This document shows positions 1 through 8,185 of a stretch of 40,151 bases of DNA, in pieces. Source of the stretch: Pseudomonadota bacterium (GTDB taxonomy: Bacteria > Pseudomonadota > Alphaproteobacteria > Rickettsiales > Midichloriaceae). The position numbers and the translations under genes are program-made. The stretch lies in NCBI GenBank assembly GCA_018242185.1, contig JAFECK010000007.1:1-40151 (forward strand). The letters are read 5' to 3'. The notes below the pieces were generated by a model, which saw nothing but the letters and a program-made list of their open reading frames with translations, searched no databases and had not been told where the DNA came from. Numbering within the stretch: position 1 is the stretch's first letter; every line of letters begins with the position of its first letter.

Positions 1-211
1 CATGATAGTGTATGGTGCAACAAGCGGTAAAAGGCAGCGCAGGCGTTGCAGAGAATTTATTCCAGACAACAGTGGGCGTAGGCCACACCATGACATTTTT
101 TATACAGTTTATACGAACCCCATCAGAATTGCATCATTTCCCAACGGCAATTACTTAATACAAATTTAACTCCGTGTCAGGACCCTGCCTGTAATATGCC
201 ATTTTGTTGTA
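1..211. other. Upstream region without a recognised gene
   Basis: I see no recognisable gene here. A 55-codon open frame runs on the + strand from ATG at 2 to TAA at 167-169, but its arginine-rich translation resembles no family I know and it has no visible ribosome binding site because it starts at the window edge. The C-terminus of MnmE, often next to mnmG in related bacteria, is not present in any frame. Confidence 0.35.
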
Positions 212-240
212 TTGGAAAATTGGCCGTATTGGTATATAAT
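212..240 (+). promoter_or_regulatory. Sigma-70-type promoter of the mnmG operon
   Basis: TTGGAA (212-217) and a perfect TATAAT (235-240) are separated by 17 bp, which predicts transcription starting near 247. This would drive mnmG-rsmG-parA-parB and probably the genes behind. Called by eye from consensus; no start-site data. Confidence 0.6.
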
Positions 241-241
241 G

Positions 242-277
242 CCACCCATCTAATATATAATAATCGAAGATGGGTGG
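242..277 (+). promoter_or_regulatory. 10-bp inverted repeat spanning the mnmG start region
   Basis: CCACCCATCT (242-251) and AGATGGGTGG (268-277) are perfect reverse complements around a 16-nt AT-rich centre. The right arm includes the upstream ATG (270) and the G-rich run just before the ATG at 279. If transcription starts at about 247, as the promoter predicts, about half of the left arm would be missing from the RNA. The repeat could therefore be a DNA operator as easily as an RNA hairpin. Confidence 0.5.
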
Positions 278-278
278 A

Positions 279-2132
279 ATGAGCCAATACGATGTTGCAG
301 TGATAGGTGGGGGGCACGCTGGGGTGGAGGCGGCCGCTGCTGCCGCAAGACTTGGTAGGAAAGTCGCGCTGATCACCAAAGACTTAAATGATATAGGGCA
401 AATGTCTTGTAATCCATCAATAGGTGGGGTAGGCAAGGGCATAATAGTGCGTGAGGTTGATGCGCTAGGTGGTGTCATGGGCATGGCGGCTGATAGGGCA
501 GGTATACATTTCAAGCTGCTAAACAGTAGTAAGGGGCCGGCGGTGCATGGTCCGAGAGCACAGATGGATCGCGCACTATATAGAACTGCAGTATTACAAT
601 TGGTTCAGGGTTATAAAAATATAGATATAGTAGAGGATGAAGCGGTAGATATAGTTGTGGAAGCAGGCAAGATTGTAGGGGTTGTAGTCAAGCAAAACGG
701 TCATCTTAAAACAAGCGCTGTAGTGCTTGCTACGGGTACTTTTCTCAACGGCAAGATATATGTTGGCGCACAGACTCAAGCTTCTGGCCGAATTGGTGAG
801 CCTCCCTCTATACCGCTTGCGCAGAGATTGCGTGCTATGGATTTGGCTGTAGGGCGTTTAAAAACAGGAACACCGCCGCGCCTCAAAGCTTCATCTATAG
901 ATTGGGGTATATGTGAGCCACAACCAGGAGATGAATCACCTACACCGTTTTCCTATATGACTACTAATATAAAGCAGCCGCAAATTTTTTGTTATATCAC
1001 GAGAACCAATGAGAAAACTCATGAACATATACGCGAGAATATCCACCTTTCTCCCATGTATGCTGGCTTGATCGAGGGGCGTGGACCGCGCTATTGTCCT
1101 TCTATTGAAGATAAAATAACTAGGTTTAATAAGGATTCACATCAAGTGTTTTTGGAACCAGAAGGCTTAAATAGCGATGTAGTGTATCCCAACGGGATAT
1201 CCACTTCTTTACCACGAGAGGTACAGGAAAAAATAGTGCGTTCGATAAAGGGGTTGCAAGAGGCAGAAATTCTGCAATATGGTTATGCTGTGGAGTATGA
1301 CTATATAAATCCAGCGGAGTTGCACCCAACCTTAGAGTTAAAAAAGATTGGTGGATTATTTCTTGCTGGGCAGATTAACGGAACCACTGGTTATGAAGAA
1401 GCGGCTGGGCAAGGTTTGTTAGCAGGTGCTAATGCAGCTCTATCAAGGACAGGACAGGAATTTAAGTTGGATCGTTTTAACTCTTATATTGGAGTGATGG
1501 TTGATGATTTGGTTTCGATGGAAAAGCTAACAGAGCCTTATAGAATGCTCACTTCTCGAGCAGAATTTAGGACCATGCTGCGGCCCGATAATGCAGATTT
1601 TAGGCTCACTCAAATCGGCGCAGAGATTGGGTTGGTGAGCACAGACAGATTAAAGGTATTTGAAGCCAGAAGGGTACTTGCGGATAAAGTAAGGCAAGAT
1701 TTAGGTGCACGAGTTTATAGCGCTAAAGATTTGCAGAGTGGTGGAATAGCCACAATTCGCAATGGTGAAAAACGCAGTGCGCTGCAGCTTCTGCCCGTAC
1801 CAAATATCTCGCTGGACGCGCTAAAAACAGTAGACCCAACTCTACCTGATTACCCGCAAGAGATTGTAGCCTTAGTGCGTGCTGATGAGATGTATAGCAG
1901 GTTTGCTAAGAGACAGCAGCGCGAGATAGAATTATTCTTTTGTGAAAAAAGTATTTATATTCCAAGCGATATACACTATGCTGATGTGGCCGGACTTTCT
2001 TCGGAATTAGTATCGAAGCTCGTTATGCGCAAGCCAGAGAGTTTAGCTGAGCTTAGACGTATTGAAGGGATGACGCCGGCTGCGATTTTTGCGATACAAA
2101 GTCATTTGCGGAGAAGGTATGGTATTAGATAG
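279..2132 (+). CDS. mnmG: tRNA uridine-5-carboxymethylaminomethyl modification enzyme MnmG (GidA)
   Basis: MnmG is the FAD-binding partner of MnmE. Together they install the (carboxymethyl)aminomethyl group on U34 of several tRNAs in the cytoplasm. The sequence shows the N-terminal dinucleotide fold GGGHAG (residues 10-15), [11 protein letters not shown], the [10 protein letters not shown] segment, the conserved cysteine in RYCPSIEDK (Cys273) and the FAD-side motif [15 protein letters not shown]. The C-terminal helical domain is complete, and about 617 residues is the usual length. An in-frame ATG at 270 adds three residues; 279 is preferred because the family usually begins a few residues before the YDV strand and GGTGG lies directly upstream, although that spacing is short. 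rsmG overlaps the 3' end. mnmE is not adjacent. Confidence 0.96.
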   Translation: MSQYDVAVIGGGHAGVEAAAAAARLGRKVALITKDLNDIGQMSCNPSIGGVGKGIIVREVDALGGVMGMAADRAGIHFKLLNSSKGPAVHGPRAQMDRALYRTAVLQLVQGYKNIDIVEDEAVDIVVEAGKIVGVVVKQNGHLKTSAVVLATGTFLNGKIYVGAQTQASGRIGEPPSIPLAQRLRAMDLAVGRLKTGTPPRLKASSIDWGICEPQPGDESPTPFSYMTTNIKQPQIFCYITRTNEKTHEHIRENIHLSPMYAGLIEGRGPRYCPSIEDKITRFNKDSHQVFLEPEGLNSDVVYPNGISTSLPREVQEKIVRSIKGLQEAEILQYGYAVEYDYINPAELHPTLELKKIGGLFLAGQINGTTGYEEAAGQGLLAGANAALSRTGQEFKLDRFNSYIGVMVDDLVSMEKLTEPYRMLTSRAEFRTMLRPDNADFRLTQIGAEIGLVSTDRLKVFEARRVLADKVRQDLGARVYSAKDLQSGGIATIRNGEKRSALQLLPVPNISLDALKTVDPTLPDYPQEIVALVRADEMYSRFAKRQQREIELFFCEKSIYIPSDIHYADVAGLSSELVSKLVMRKPESLAELRRIEGMTPAAIFAIQSHLRRRYGIR

Positions 2133-2778
2133 GTTAGAGGGTAATCAGGCTCCTATTATTGATGATATTACTGTTGCAGCTGATCACATTGGCAAGCTTA
2201 AGGCATACCATAAGTTGTTGCTAAAATGGTCTGAGAAAATCAGCATAATTTCTGATCCACTAGATTGGCCATCTTTTTGGAATCGTCATGTAATGGATTC
2301 TATGCAGCTGATTCCTTTGTTAAAGTCGCATTTACATGGTGGTAAAATCGCTGATCTGGGTTCTGGGGCTGGATTACCCGGTATGATTTTGTCGATATTT
2401 GAAATTGGTAATGTCTGTCTGATTGAGCGCGACATTAGAAAAGCAGCGTTTCTGCAAGCCGTGGCTGCCGAGCTCAATTTGCAGGTGCAGATTTTTGCCG
2501 ATGACGTGCGTAAGCTGCAGGATAAGTATGAAGTGATAGTGTCACGAGCAGTCGCAAGCGTGGACTATATTTTGACGTTGAGTGAGCACATTAGGAATAA
2601 GGATAGTGTAGTTGTGCTGCTAAAAAGCAAAAAGCAATCAGAGAGGGAGTTATCAGAGGCGTATAAGACATACGATTTTCAGGCACATAAACACAGCAGT
2701 ATATCAAGTGAAGAAGGATTAGTTCTAAAGTTAACTGATATCAAAGAGGTAGTATGTCTGCAAAATTCTGTCATGTAA
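2119..2778 (+). CDS. rsmG: 16S rRNA (guanine-N7) methyltransferase RsmG (GidB)
   Basis: RsmG transfers a methyl group from S-adenosylmethionine to N7 of G527 (E. coli numbering) in 16S rRNA; its loss gives low-level streptomycin resistance in other bacteria. The SAM-binding motif [11 protein letters not shown], is at residues 79-88, followed by the acidic strand-2 end in CLIERD and the SRAVAS motif typical of the family. The start is ATG 2119, preceded by GGAG in GCGGAGAAGGT. A longer frame from TTG 2089 has no such site. About 219 residues is normal. It overlaps mnmG by 14 bp and parA by 25 bp, so translation of the three genes is probably coupled. Confidence 0.95.
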   Translation: MVLDRLEGNQAPIIDDITVAADHIGKLKAYHKLLLKWSEKISIISDPLDWPSFWNRHVMDSMQLIPLLKSHLHGGKIADLGSGAGLPGMILSIFEIGNVCLIERDIRKAAFLQAVAAELNLQVQIFADDVRKLQDKYEVIVSRAVASVDYILTLSEHIRNKDSVVVLLKSKKQSERELSEAYKTYDFQAHKHSSISSEEGLVLKLTDIKEVVCLQNSVM

Positions 2779-3539
2779 TTTCTGTGGTAAACCAGAAGGG
2801 TGGGGTTGGTAAAACTACTACTGCTCTTAATCTAGCTTCAGCGCTGGCAATGCGCGGCAAAAAAGTCCTGTTAATGGACTTAGATTCGCAGTGTAATGCA
2901 ACTACAGGAATAGGTGTGAAACGCGAGCTTATCAAACGTACTACGTATGACATTTTAGTCAATGGCGGTAGCATAGGTAGTGCAACTTTGACCACGGTAT
3001 TGCCAACTATGTGGATAGTGCCAGGTTCTTTGGATCTAGCCGCAGTTGATGTGGAGCTAGCGGCTACTGAGGGTAGAGAATATATATTAGCGCAAGCATT
3101 AAAAGGTCATAAGAGCTACGACTATATTATTATAGACTGCCCACCCTCTTTGGGCTTACTAACAGTAAATAGCCTGGTTGCATCAGACTCTGTTATTGTC
3201 CCTGTGCAATGTGAATTCTTTGCGTTGGAAGGGTTAGTCAACCTAGTCAACACCATGCGTATGGTGCAGCGAAACCTCAACTCTGCCTTGGGAATCTGCG
3301 GAATTCTCTTGACTATGGTGGATAGCAGGAGTAGGCTGACCAGAGAAGTTTCGCAAGAAATTCGTCGTGAGTTTGGGCCTAGAGTCTTTAGTACCACTAT
3401 TTCGCGTAATGTGAAGTTGCCTGAGGCGGTTTCTTATGGCGTGCCAGTGGCTCTTTATGATCCGAAAAGCTCAGGCGCTATCGCCTATGCCTCTTTGGCC
3501 GGGGAGGTTATAGAGAAGCCAATATCGGCCATGATATAA
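2754..3539 (+). CDS. parA: Chromosome partitioning ATPase ParA
   Basis: ParA is a deviant-Walker ATPase that, with ParB, moves newly replicated origin regions toward the poles. The deviant Walker A box KGGVGKTT occupies residues 15-22, followed by MDLDSQ (Walker A') and IIIDCPPS (Walker B region). Length is 261 residues, as in chromosomal Soj/ParA proteins that lack an N-terminal DNA-binding extension. ATG 2754 lies inside the 3' end of rsmG and has GAGG a few bases upstream. The partner parB starts 11 bp downstream. This gidA-gidB-parA-parB order is the classic origin-proximal arrangement. Confidence 0.96.
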   Translation: MSAKFCHVISVVNQKGGVGKTTTALNLASALAMRGKKVLLMDLDSQCNATTGIGVKRELIKRTTYDILVNGGSIGSATLTTVLPTMWIVPGSLDLAAVDVELAATEGREYILAQALKGHKSYDYIIIDCPPSLGLLTVNSLVASDSVIVPVQCEFFALEGLVNLVNTMRMVQRNLNSALGICGILLTMVDSRSRLTREVSQEIRREFGPRVFSTTISRNVKLPEAVSYGVPVALYDPKSSGAIAYASLAGEVIEKPISAMI

Positions 3540-3550
3540 AGTAAGTATAA

Positions 3551-4486
3551 ATGGAAGAAGCAAGAAAGCGAGTGTTAGGCCGAGGAATATCCGCACTTAT
3601 ACCAGGTGGTGTGTCAGCTCCACGTGACCGGGATCAAGAAATTTTGAGAAGTGATGGTATACGTGAAATTAACCTTGATGAAATCCAACCTGGGGCGAAT
3701 CAGCCACGAACAGAGTTTGATGCTGATGGCATAGCTGAGCTTGCAGAATCGATCAGACGGCATGGAGTCTTACATCCAATTATAGTGCAAGATGTTGATG
3801 GGCAGTACCGCATTATTGCTGGAGAGAGGCGTTGGCGTGCAGCTCAAGTGGTTGGTTTGCGTTCGATACCATGCGTGGTCAAACAGGTTTCTAACGGCGA
3901 AAGCGCGGAGATTGCTCTAGTTGAGAATATACAAAGGCAGAACATATCTGCGCTGGAAGAAGCTAGAGCTTATATCAGGCTGATGGAAGAATTTGGCTAT
4001 TCGTATGATGATATTGCCCAAAAGCTGGGCAAAAGCAAAAGCCACGTTATCAACACTATACGGGTAACGAAGCTGCCACTGGAAGTACAAAAGTTGTTGC
4101 AGGAACGCAAGATAACCGCGGGACATGCGCGAGCAATTTTGGCACATGCTGATCCATTAAGTGCTGCCAAAGAAATTATTGATAACGCGTTAAGTGTTCG
4201 AGATTCGGAAAAGCTTGCTAGAGATAGCCATGCCAGCGCGGCTGCAGCTAATGATAGTCAGCGCCGTAAACGCAAAGCGCGCAATTCTGCCGATTCTGAA
4301 ATTTCTGGTGATGGTGGTTGGTTAGGAGATAGAGCAGACATTGCGGAAATAGAGCAGATGCTCTCTAGCACGTTAGGTGTATCAGTGACGATTACCAATG
4401 ATGGGGCAAGTGGTTCGCTGATCGTAAATTTTACAAACCTAGCTGAGCTTGATAATTTGATATACAAATTAGGGAGAGTTGAATAA
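3551..4486 (+). CDS. parB: Chromosome partitioning protein ParB
   Basis: ParB binds parS sites and spreads as a CTP-dependent DNA clamp, loading the ParA segregation machinery. The N-terminal CTP-binding domain includes GERRWRA (residues 91-97) and ENIQRQN (125-131). A central helix-turn-helix follows around residues 145-175 (DDIAQKLGKSKSHVINTIR), and a C-terminal dimerisation segment ends the protein at 311 residues. Between them is a low-complexity basic linker near residues 225-255. The site before ATG 3551 is weak. The stop overlaps the possible TTG start of the next gene. I saw no consensus parS (TGTTTCACGTGAAACA) in the window. Confidence 0.96.
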   Translation: MEEARKRVLGRGISALIPGGVSAPRDRDQEILRSDGIREINLDEIQPGANQPRTEFDADGIAELAESIRRHGVLHPIIVQDVDGQYRIIAGERRWRAAQVVGLRSIPCVVKQVSNGESAEIALVENIQRQNISALEEARAYIRLMEEFGYSYDDIAQKLGKSKSHVINTIRVTKLPLEVQKLLQERKITAGHARAILAHADPLSAAKEIIDNALSVRDSEKLARDSHASAAAANDSQRRKRKARNSADSEISGDGGWLGDRADIAEIEQMLSSTLGVSVTITNDGASGSLIVNFTNLAELDNLIYKLGRVE

Positions 4487-4493
4487 GCACATC

Positions 4494-5264
4494 ATGCACG
4501 GCATCGTTTTAGCGGCAGGATTAGGCAGACGGTTGGAGCAGATCACAGAACATATTCCAAAACCAATGATAAAGCTCAACGAGATCGCTTTGATAGATCA
4601 TGCGATTTTGAGTCTGGTAAAAATTGGCGTGCAAGTGATCTTTATCAATACGCATTATAAATTTGACGCACTGCAAAATTTTATTGCTAGACAGATCGCT
4701 GAGAAGAAATATCGAGGTGCGATCATTAAATTTTCATATGAAGAGCAGATACTTGAAACAGGTGGCGCTATTTTTAACGGCCTGCGAAATTTGAATGTAG
4801 ATGACATTTTGGTTATCAATGCCGACATTATGATGCCAGATTCCGACTTGAGCCCGCTGGTTGACAATTGGGGCCCGCATTGCGATGTCTTGTCCTTAGT
4901 ATATGACAAGCATAGGCTTGATTATACCGTAGATGGCGATTTTGACTTAAACAAGCAGAATCAGTTGATTCCTAATCGAGGCGGCCGCTATATATGGATG
5001 GGGGCATATAGGCTGCGTAGAGTAACGCTTGCTGAGTATTTTGGCCGCCCTGTTCGGCCATTTTCTATCATGGATGTTGTATTTTATAAGCCGCAAAAAA
5101 CTTTTCTTGGCATTTCTTACCAGAAAACATGGATAGATGCTGCTGGCATACTAGAGGTGCACTATAAGCATAAGCTCAATAAATGGGGGCAAACTCACGA
5201 CATGCCTGAATTGCAAATAAGCGCGGGTCCTTATAATGGCGCGATTGAACTAAATCCACTATAA
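4494..5264 (+). CDS. MurU-like sugar-1-phosphate nucleotidyltransferase
   Basis: This is a GT-A fold NTP transferase. The N-terminus carries the nucleotide-binding loop GIVLAAGLGRRL (residues 3-14), then PKPM (22-25) and the metal-binding aspartate in NADIMM (Asp111). A family of this size (about 257 residues) includes MurU, which makes UDP-MurNAc from MurNAc-1-phosphate in peptidoglycan recycling, and related mannose-1-phosphate enzymes. The sequence alone does not fix the substrate. AmgK, the kinase usually paired with MurU, is not next to it. The start is uncertain: TTG 4479 overlaps parB, while ATG 4494 gives the standard N-terminus; the only G-rich stretch (4471-4478) is poorly spaced for both. 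tkt begins 5 bp after the stop. Confidence 0.75.
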   Translation: MHGIVLAAGLGRRLEQITEHIPKPMIKLNEIALIDHAILSLVKIGVQVIFINTHYKFDALQNFIARQIAEKKYRGAIIKFSYEEQILETGGAIFNGLRNLNVDDILVINADIMMPDSDLSPLVDNWGPHCDVLSLVYDKHRLDYTVDGDFDLNKQNQLIPNRGGRYIWMGAYRLRRVTLAEYFGRPVRPFSIMDVVFYKPQKTFLGISYQKTWIDAAGILEVHYKHKLNKWGQTHDMPELQISAGPYNGAIELNPL

Positions 5265-5269
5265 CCAAC

Positions 5270-7261
5270 ATGAATACCAGCAATAAATACGCAAATGCTA
5301 TCAGGTTATTGGCTGTTGATATGGTGGAGGCTGCCAAATCTGGTCATCCTGGTATGCCTATGGGAATGGCAGATGTGGCAACTGTGTTGTTCCGTGATTT
5401 TCTGAAGTTTCACCCGGCAGATCCATATTGGCCTAATCGTGATCGATTTGTTCTTTCTGCAGGGCATGGCTCTGCTTTGTTATACTCCATATTATATCTC
5501 ACTGGTTATGAAGAATTTAACTTGGATGAGCTGAAGCGGTTTCGTCAGCTGCATTCTAAAACTCCAGGGCATCCTGAACATGGTTTAGCAGGAGGAATAG
5601 AAACTACTACTGGCCCATTGGGGCAGGGGCTGGCTAATGCTGTGGGCATAGGGATTGCAGAAAGAGCGTTGAACGCTAAGTTTGGCGATGAGCTGATTTC
5701 ATATAAGACGTATGTAATTGCAGGAGATGGATGCTTGATGGAAGGTATTAGCCAAGAAGCAATTTCTCTAGCCGGGCATTTGAAACTGAGTAATTTAGTG
5801 GTGCTTTGGGATGATAACCATATCTCAATAGACGGAGATACTAGTCTTGCAACATCAGATAATCAGCTAGCTAGGTTTGCAGCTAGCGGCTGGGAGGTAC
5901 ATGCGATCGATGGACATAATTATGAACAGATCAGTGCGAGCTTAGCAGCGGCCCAGCTGGCTAGCGCTCCAACTATGATTGCCTGTAAAACTACTATAGG
6001 CTATGGCTCGCCAAATAGGGCTGGCACTAGCCATGCCCACGGGAGTCCGCTGGGTGAGAAGGAAGTTGAGCTAACCAGAAAGCAATTGAATTGGCCATAT
6101 CCTGCATTTATGGTGCCAGCAGAGATATTGTCTGCGTGGCGCAGCTTTTCCAGTCGCAATAACTTAGCTTACGAAGCTTGGAGTAAAGCTTCAAAAACCA
6201 AGCGAGGTAAGCGGTTGTTGGAACATATTACTTCAGGTAATAAGCATTGGTATGAAGCGATGAAGCAAGGGTTGGCGAGCTTGTGTGCAGAATTAGCTCA
6301 GCAATCCCCAGCTGAGGCCACACGGCGCAGCTCGCAGAGAGTGCTGGAAAAGATATGTCCGCTCATACCCGAGCTTATTGGTGGATCTGCTGATCTTACC
6401 CCTTCTAACAACACTTATGTTGCTATGCAAAATAATATCACGCCAAGAAGTTATAACGGTAGCTATATTCACTATGGGGTGCGGGAACACGCTATGGGAG
6501 CGGTGATGAACGGTTTGGCATTATCTGGATTTATCCCATATGGCGGTACTTTTCTTACCTTCTCTGATTATATGCGGCCAGCGATTAGGCTCGCGGCCAT
6601 CATGAAGCAGCAGGTTATATACGTGATGACCCATGATTCTATATGTTTAGGAGAAGATGGTCCAACTCATCAGCCTATAGAACATCTTCCTGCTTTGCGG
6701 GCGATGCCGCATCTTAAAGTACTCCGGCCATGCGATGCTTTAGAGGTGGCGCAGAGTTGGGAAGTAGCGCTAAAATATCAGGGGCCAACAATAATTGCTT
6801 TAACTCGCCAGACTGTACCATATGTCCACCGTGTTGACCATAAGCGCAATATGGTTGAATTAGGGGCATATGTTATCCAAGAATTTGGCGAGATGCGAAA
6901 TTATGTTGCGCTGTTGGCGAGCGGCTCTGAGGTTCACCTTGCCTGCCAAGTAGCACAGATACTATATGAGCAATCCAAGATTGCATCCAAGGTTGTAAGC
7001 GTGCCTGATTTAGGGGGTGCTGCAGCACAAAAAGAGGAATATAAGAAGCAGCTATTAGAAGGTGCTGCTGTAAAAGTCGTTATAGAAGCCGCAAAGATTA
7101 TTGGTTGGAGTGAGGTGTTCGGTCAAATTGATTTGGCTATTGGAATGGATGATTTTGGGGCCTCTGCTCCAGCAGAGGTGCTATACAAACATTATGGGTT
7201 TGAGCCTCAAACCGTGGCTGATAGGATATTGAAAGTTTTTGATAAGCTAGCTAAATATTGA
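5270..7261 (+). CDS. tkt: Transketolase
   Basis: Transketolase moves two-carbon ketol units between sugar phosphates in the non-oxidative pentose phosphate pathway, using thiamine diphosphate. The N-terminal domain has GHPGMPMG near residue 26 and the TPP/metal motif GDGCLMEG beginning at Gly152, with the Asn of WDDN downstream. The catalytic glutamate lies in the central domain in HYGVREHAMG (Glu406). The C-terminal domain is intact, giving the typical 663 residues. Its presence argues against a Rickettsia proper, which lacks the pathway, and is compatible with Anaplasmataceae or other Rickettsiales. It starts 5 bp after the nucleotidyltransferase and is probably cotranscribed. There is no obvious terminator after it. 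Confidence 0.96.
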   Translation: MNTSNKYANAIRLLAVDMVEAAKSGHPGMPMGMADVATVLFRDFLKFHPADPYWPNRDRFVLSAGHGSALLYSILYLTGYEEFNLDELKRFRQLHSKTPGHPEHGLAGGIETTTGPLGQGLANAVGIGIAERALNAKFGDELISYKTYVIAGDGCLMEGISQEAISLAGHLKLSNLVVLWDDNHISIDGDTSLATSDNQLARFAASGWEVHAIDGHNYEQISASLAAAQLASAPTMIACKTTIGYGSPNRAGTSHAHGSPLGEKEVELTRKQLNWPYPAFMVPAEILSAWRSFSSRNNLAYEAWSKASKTKRGKRLLEHITSGNKHWYEAMKQGLASLCAELAQQSPAEATRRSSQRVLEKICPLIPELIGGSADLTPSNNTYVAMQNNITPRSYNGSYIHYGVREHAMGAVMNGLALSGFIPYGGTFLTFSDYMRPAIRLAAIMKQQVIYVMTHDSICLGEDGPTHQPIEHLPALRAMPHLKVLRPCDALEVAQSWEVALKYQGPTIIALTRQTVPYVHRVDHKRNMVELGAYVIQEFGEMRNYVALLASGSEVHLACQVAQILYEQSKIASKVVSVPDLGGAAAQKEEYKKQLLEGAAVKVVIEAAKIIGWSEVFGQIDLAIGMDDFGASAPAEVLYKHYGFEPQTVADRILKVFDKLAKY

Positions 7262-7310
7262 CGTTAACTCTAAGATTGCCTCCTACTAATTGGTTACCCG
7301 GTAGAGCCTC

Positions 7311-7357
7311 AATAATTCATAACAAATATATTTATAACAAATAATTAATAAATTATC
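7311..7357. repeat. Very AT-rich spacer with a 10-bp direct repeat
   Basis: The spacer between tkt and the next gene contains two copies of ATAACAAATA (7319-7328 and 7334-7343), 15 bp apart, in a stretch that is nearly all A/T. It may form part of a promoter for the following gene. A TTGACC box at 7365-7370 has no partner -10 at the right distance. Confidence 0.4.
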
Positions 7358-7419
7358 CATTGATTTGACCATAATGCATGTGTACAAAGCAAGAAGGGGT
7401 TATTAAAATAGAGGTCGAT

Positions 7420-8133
7420 ATGTTACCAGGTAACGATAAATTAAAGGCGCAAACGTTAATGACGGCAGCTTTGCAGTTTTCAGCGAGTTTCGGAGATTTC
7501 CAACGTTGGGTGCATGCTATAGTTTTACGCGAGGTTGAGTTGCATGATATTCACTTTAAAAATGGCAATGAGCCTACTGGTTTTCTAAAATCCTTGGATG
7601 AGGATTTAAAAGAGCTGCATGCAGATGCTATAAGAGCTCAGCCCAATGATAGCATTTATTTGGGAAATATTGCGATGAGCTTCACCTTTCTTGCAGGCCC
7701 TACGCCGGAGTATCTGCTGCACGTAGTCGATACGCTTTCAAAAGAAAATCTTCTGGATCTAACGCAGCTGCCGGAAAGAATGAGCCAGGCTATGTCAGAA
7801 GGCTTTCCTAAGAGGGTACTGAGTATGGTAGATGAGCGAGCGATAATGGTTGATCAAAACCTTACAGCGCTGCTAGCAGCTTACCCGAACTACATGCGTC
7901 ATTCAACACTCAATATGACATATGCGCCGGAGACCGTTGTGCGTTGCCAAACGTTATTTAAACAAAATGATATTAAAGTGTCAGTAGACGAAGGGGAGCT
8001 TAAGAAGCAAGCAGAAGCGGTTGATCGTTCCTATAACACTGTCAGGACAACCGTCAAGAGAGAATGCATACAGATGATAGAGAAAATTGCGGCAGATTCC
8101 CCTAAAGAGAACGGCAAGATATTAATAGGTTAA
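7420..8133 (+). CDS. Hypothetical protein of unknown family
   Basis: I do not recognise this protein. It has about 237 residues, is soluble and mostly helical in appearance, and has no signal peptide, membrane segment or catalytic motif that I can name. It is rich in Leu, Glu, Asp, Met and Lys and has an acidic middle section (SLDEDLKELHADAI). I considered COQ9-like and other helical families and found no convincing match. ATG 7420 is preceded by GAGG (7411-7414) at good spacing. An ATG at 7378 would add 14 residues but has no ribosome binding site. It is a single gene between tkt and the convergent secretion operon, separated from virB6-3 by about 50 bp. Codon usage resembles the neighbours, so it is probably a real gene. 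Confidence 0.7.
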   Translation: MLPGNDKLKAQTLMTAALQFSASFGDFQRWVHAIVLREVELHDIHFKNGNEPTGFLKSLDEDLKELHADAIRAQPNDSIYLGNIAMSFTFLAGPTPEYLLHVVDTLSKENLLDLTQLPERMSQAMSEGFPKRVLSMVDERAIMVDQNLTALLAAYPNYMRHSTLNMTYAPETVVRCQTLFKQNDIKVSVDEGELKKQAEAVDRSYNTVRTTVKRECIQMIEKIAADSPKENGKILIG

Positions 8134-8185
8134 CCATTATATAACGTAAAAGGCATGTGGGGTGATTTAGACAGAGGCTTGCATA

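Noticed and set aside
1-169. 55-codon frame at the left edge as a real gene
   Set aside because: Arg-rich composition without family resemblance; upstream context is outside the window.
3600-3640. CACGTG core inside parB as a possible parS site
   Set aside because: Only the six central bases match; the flanks do not follow TGTTTCACGTGAAACA. No other consensus parS was seen.
7420-8133. COQ9-family assignment for the unknown protein
   Set aside because: Only a general helical, charged appearance; no family motif could be pointed to.
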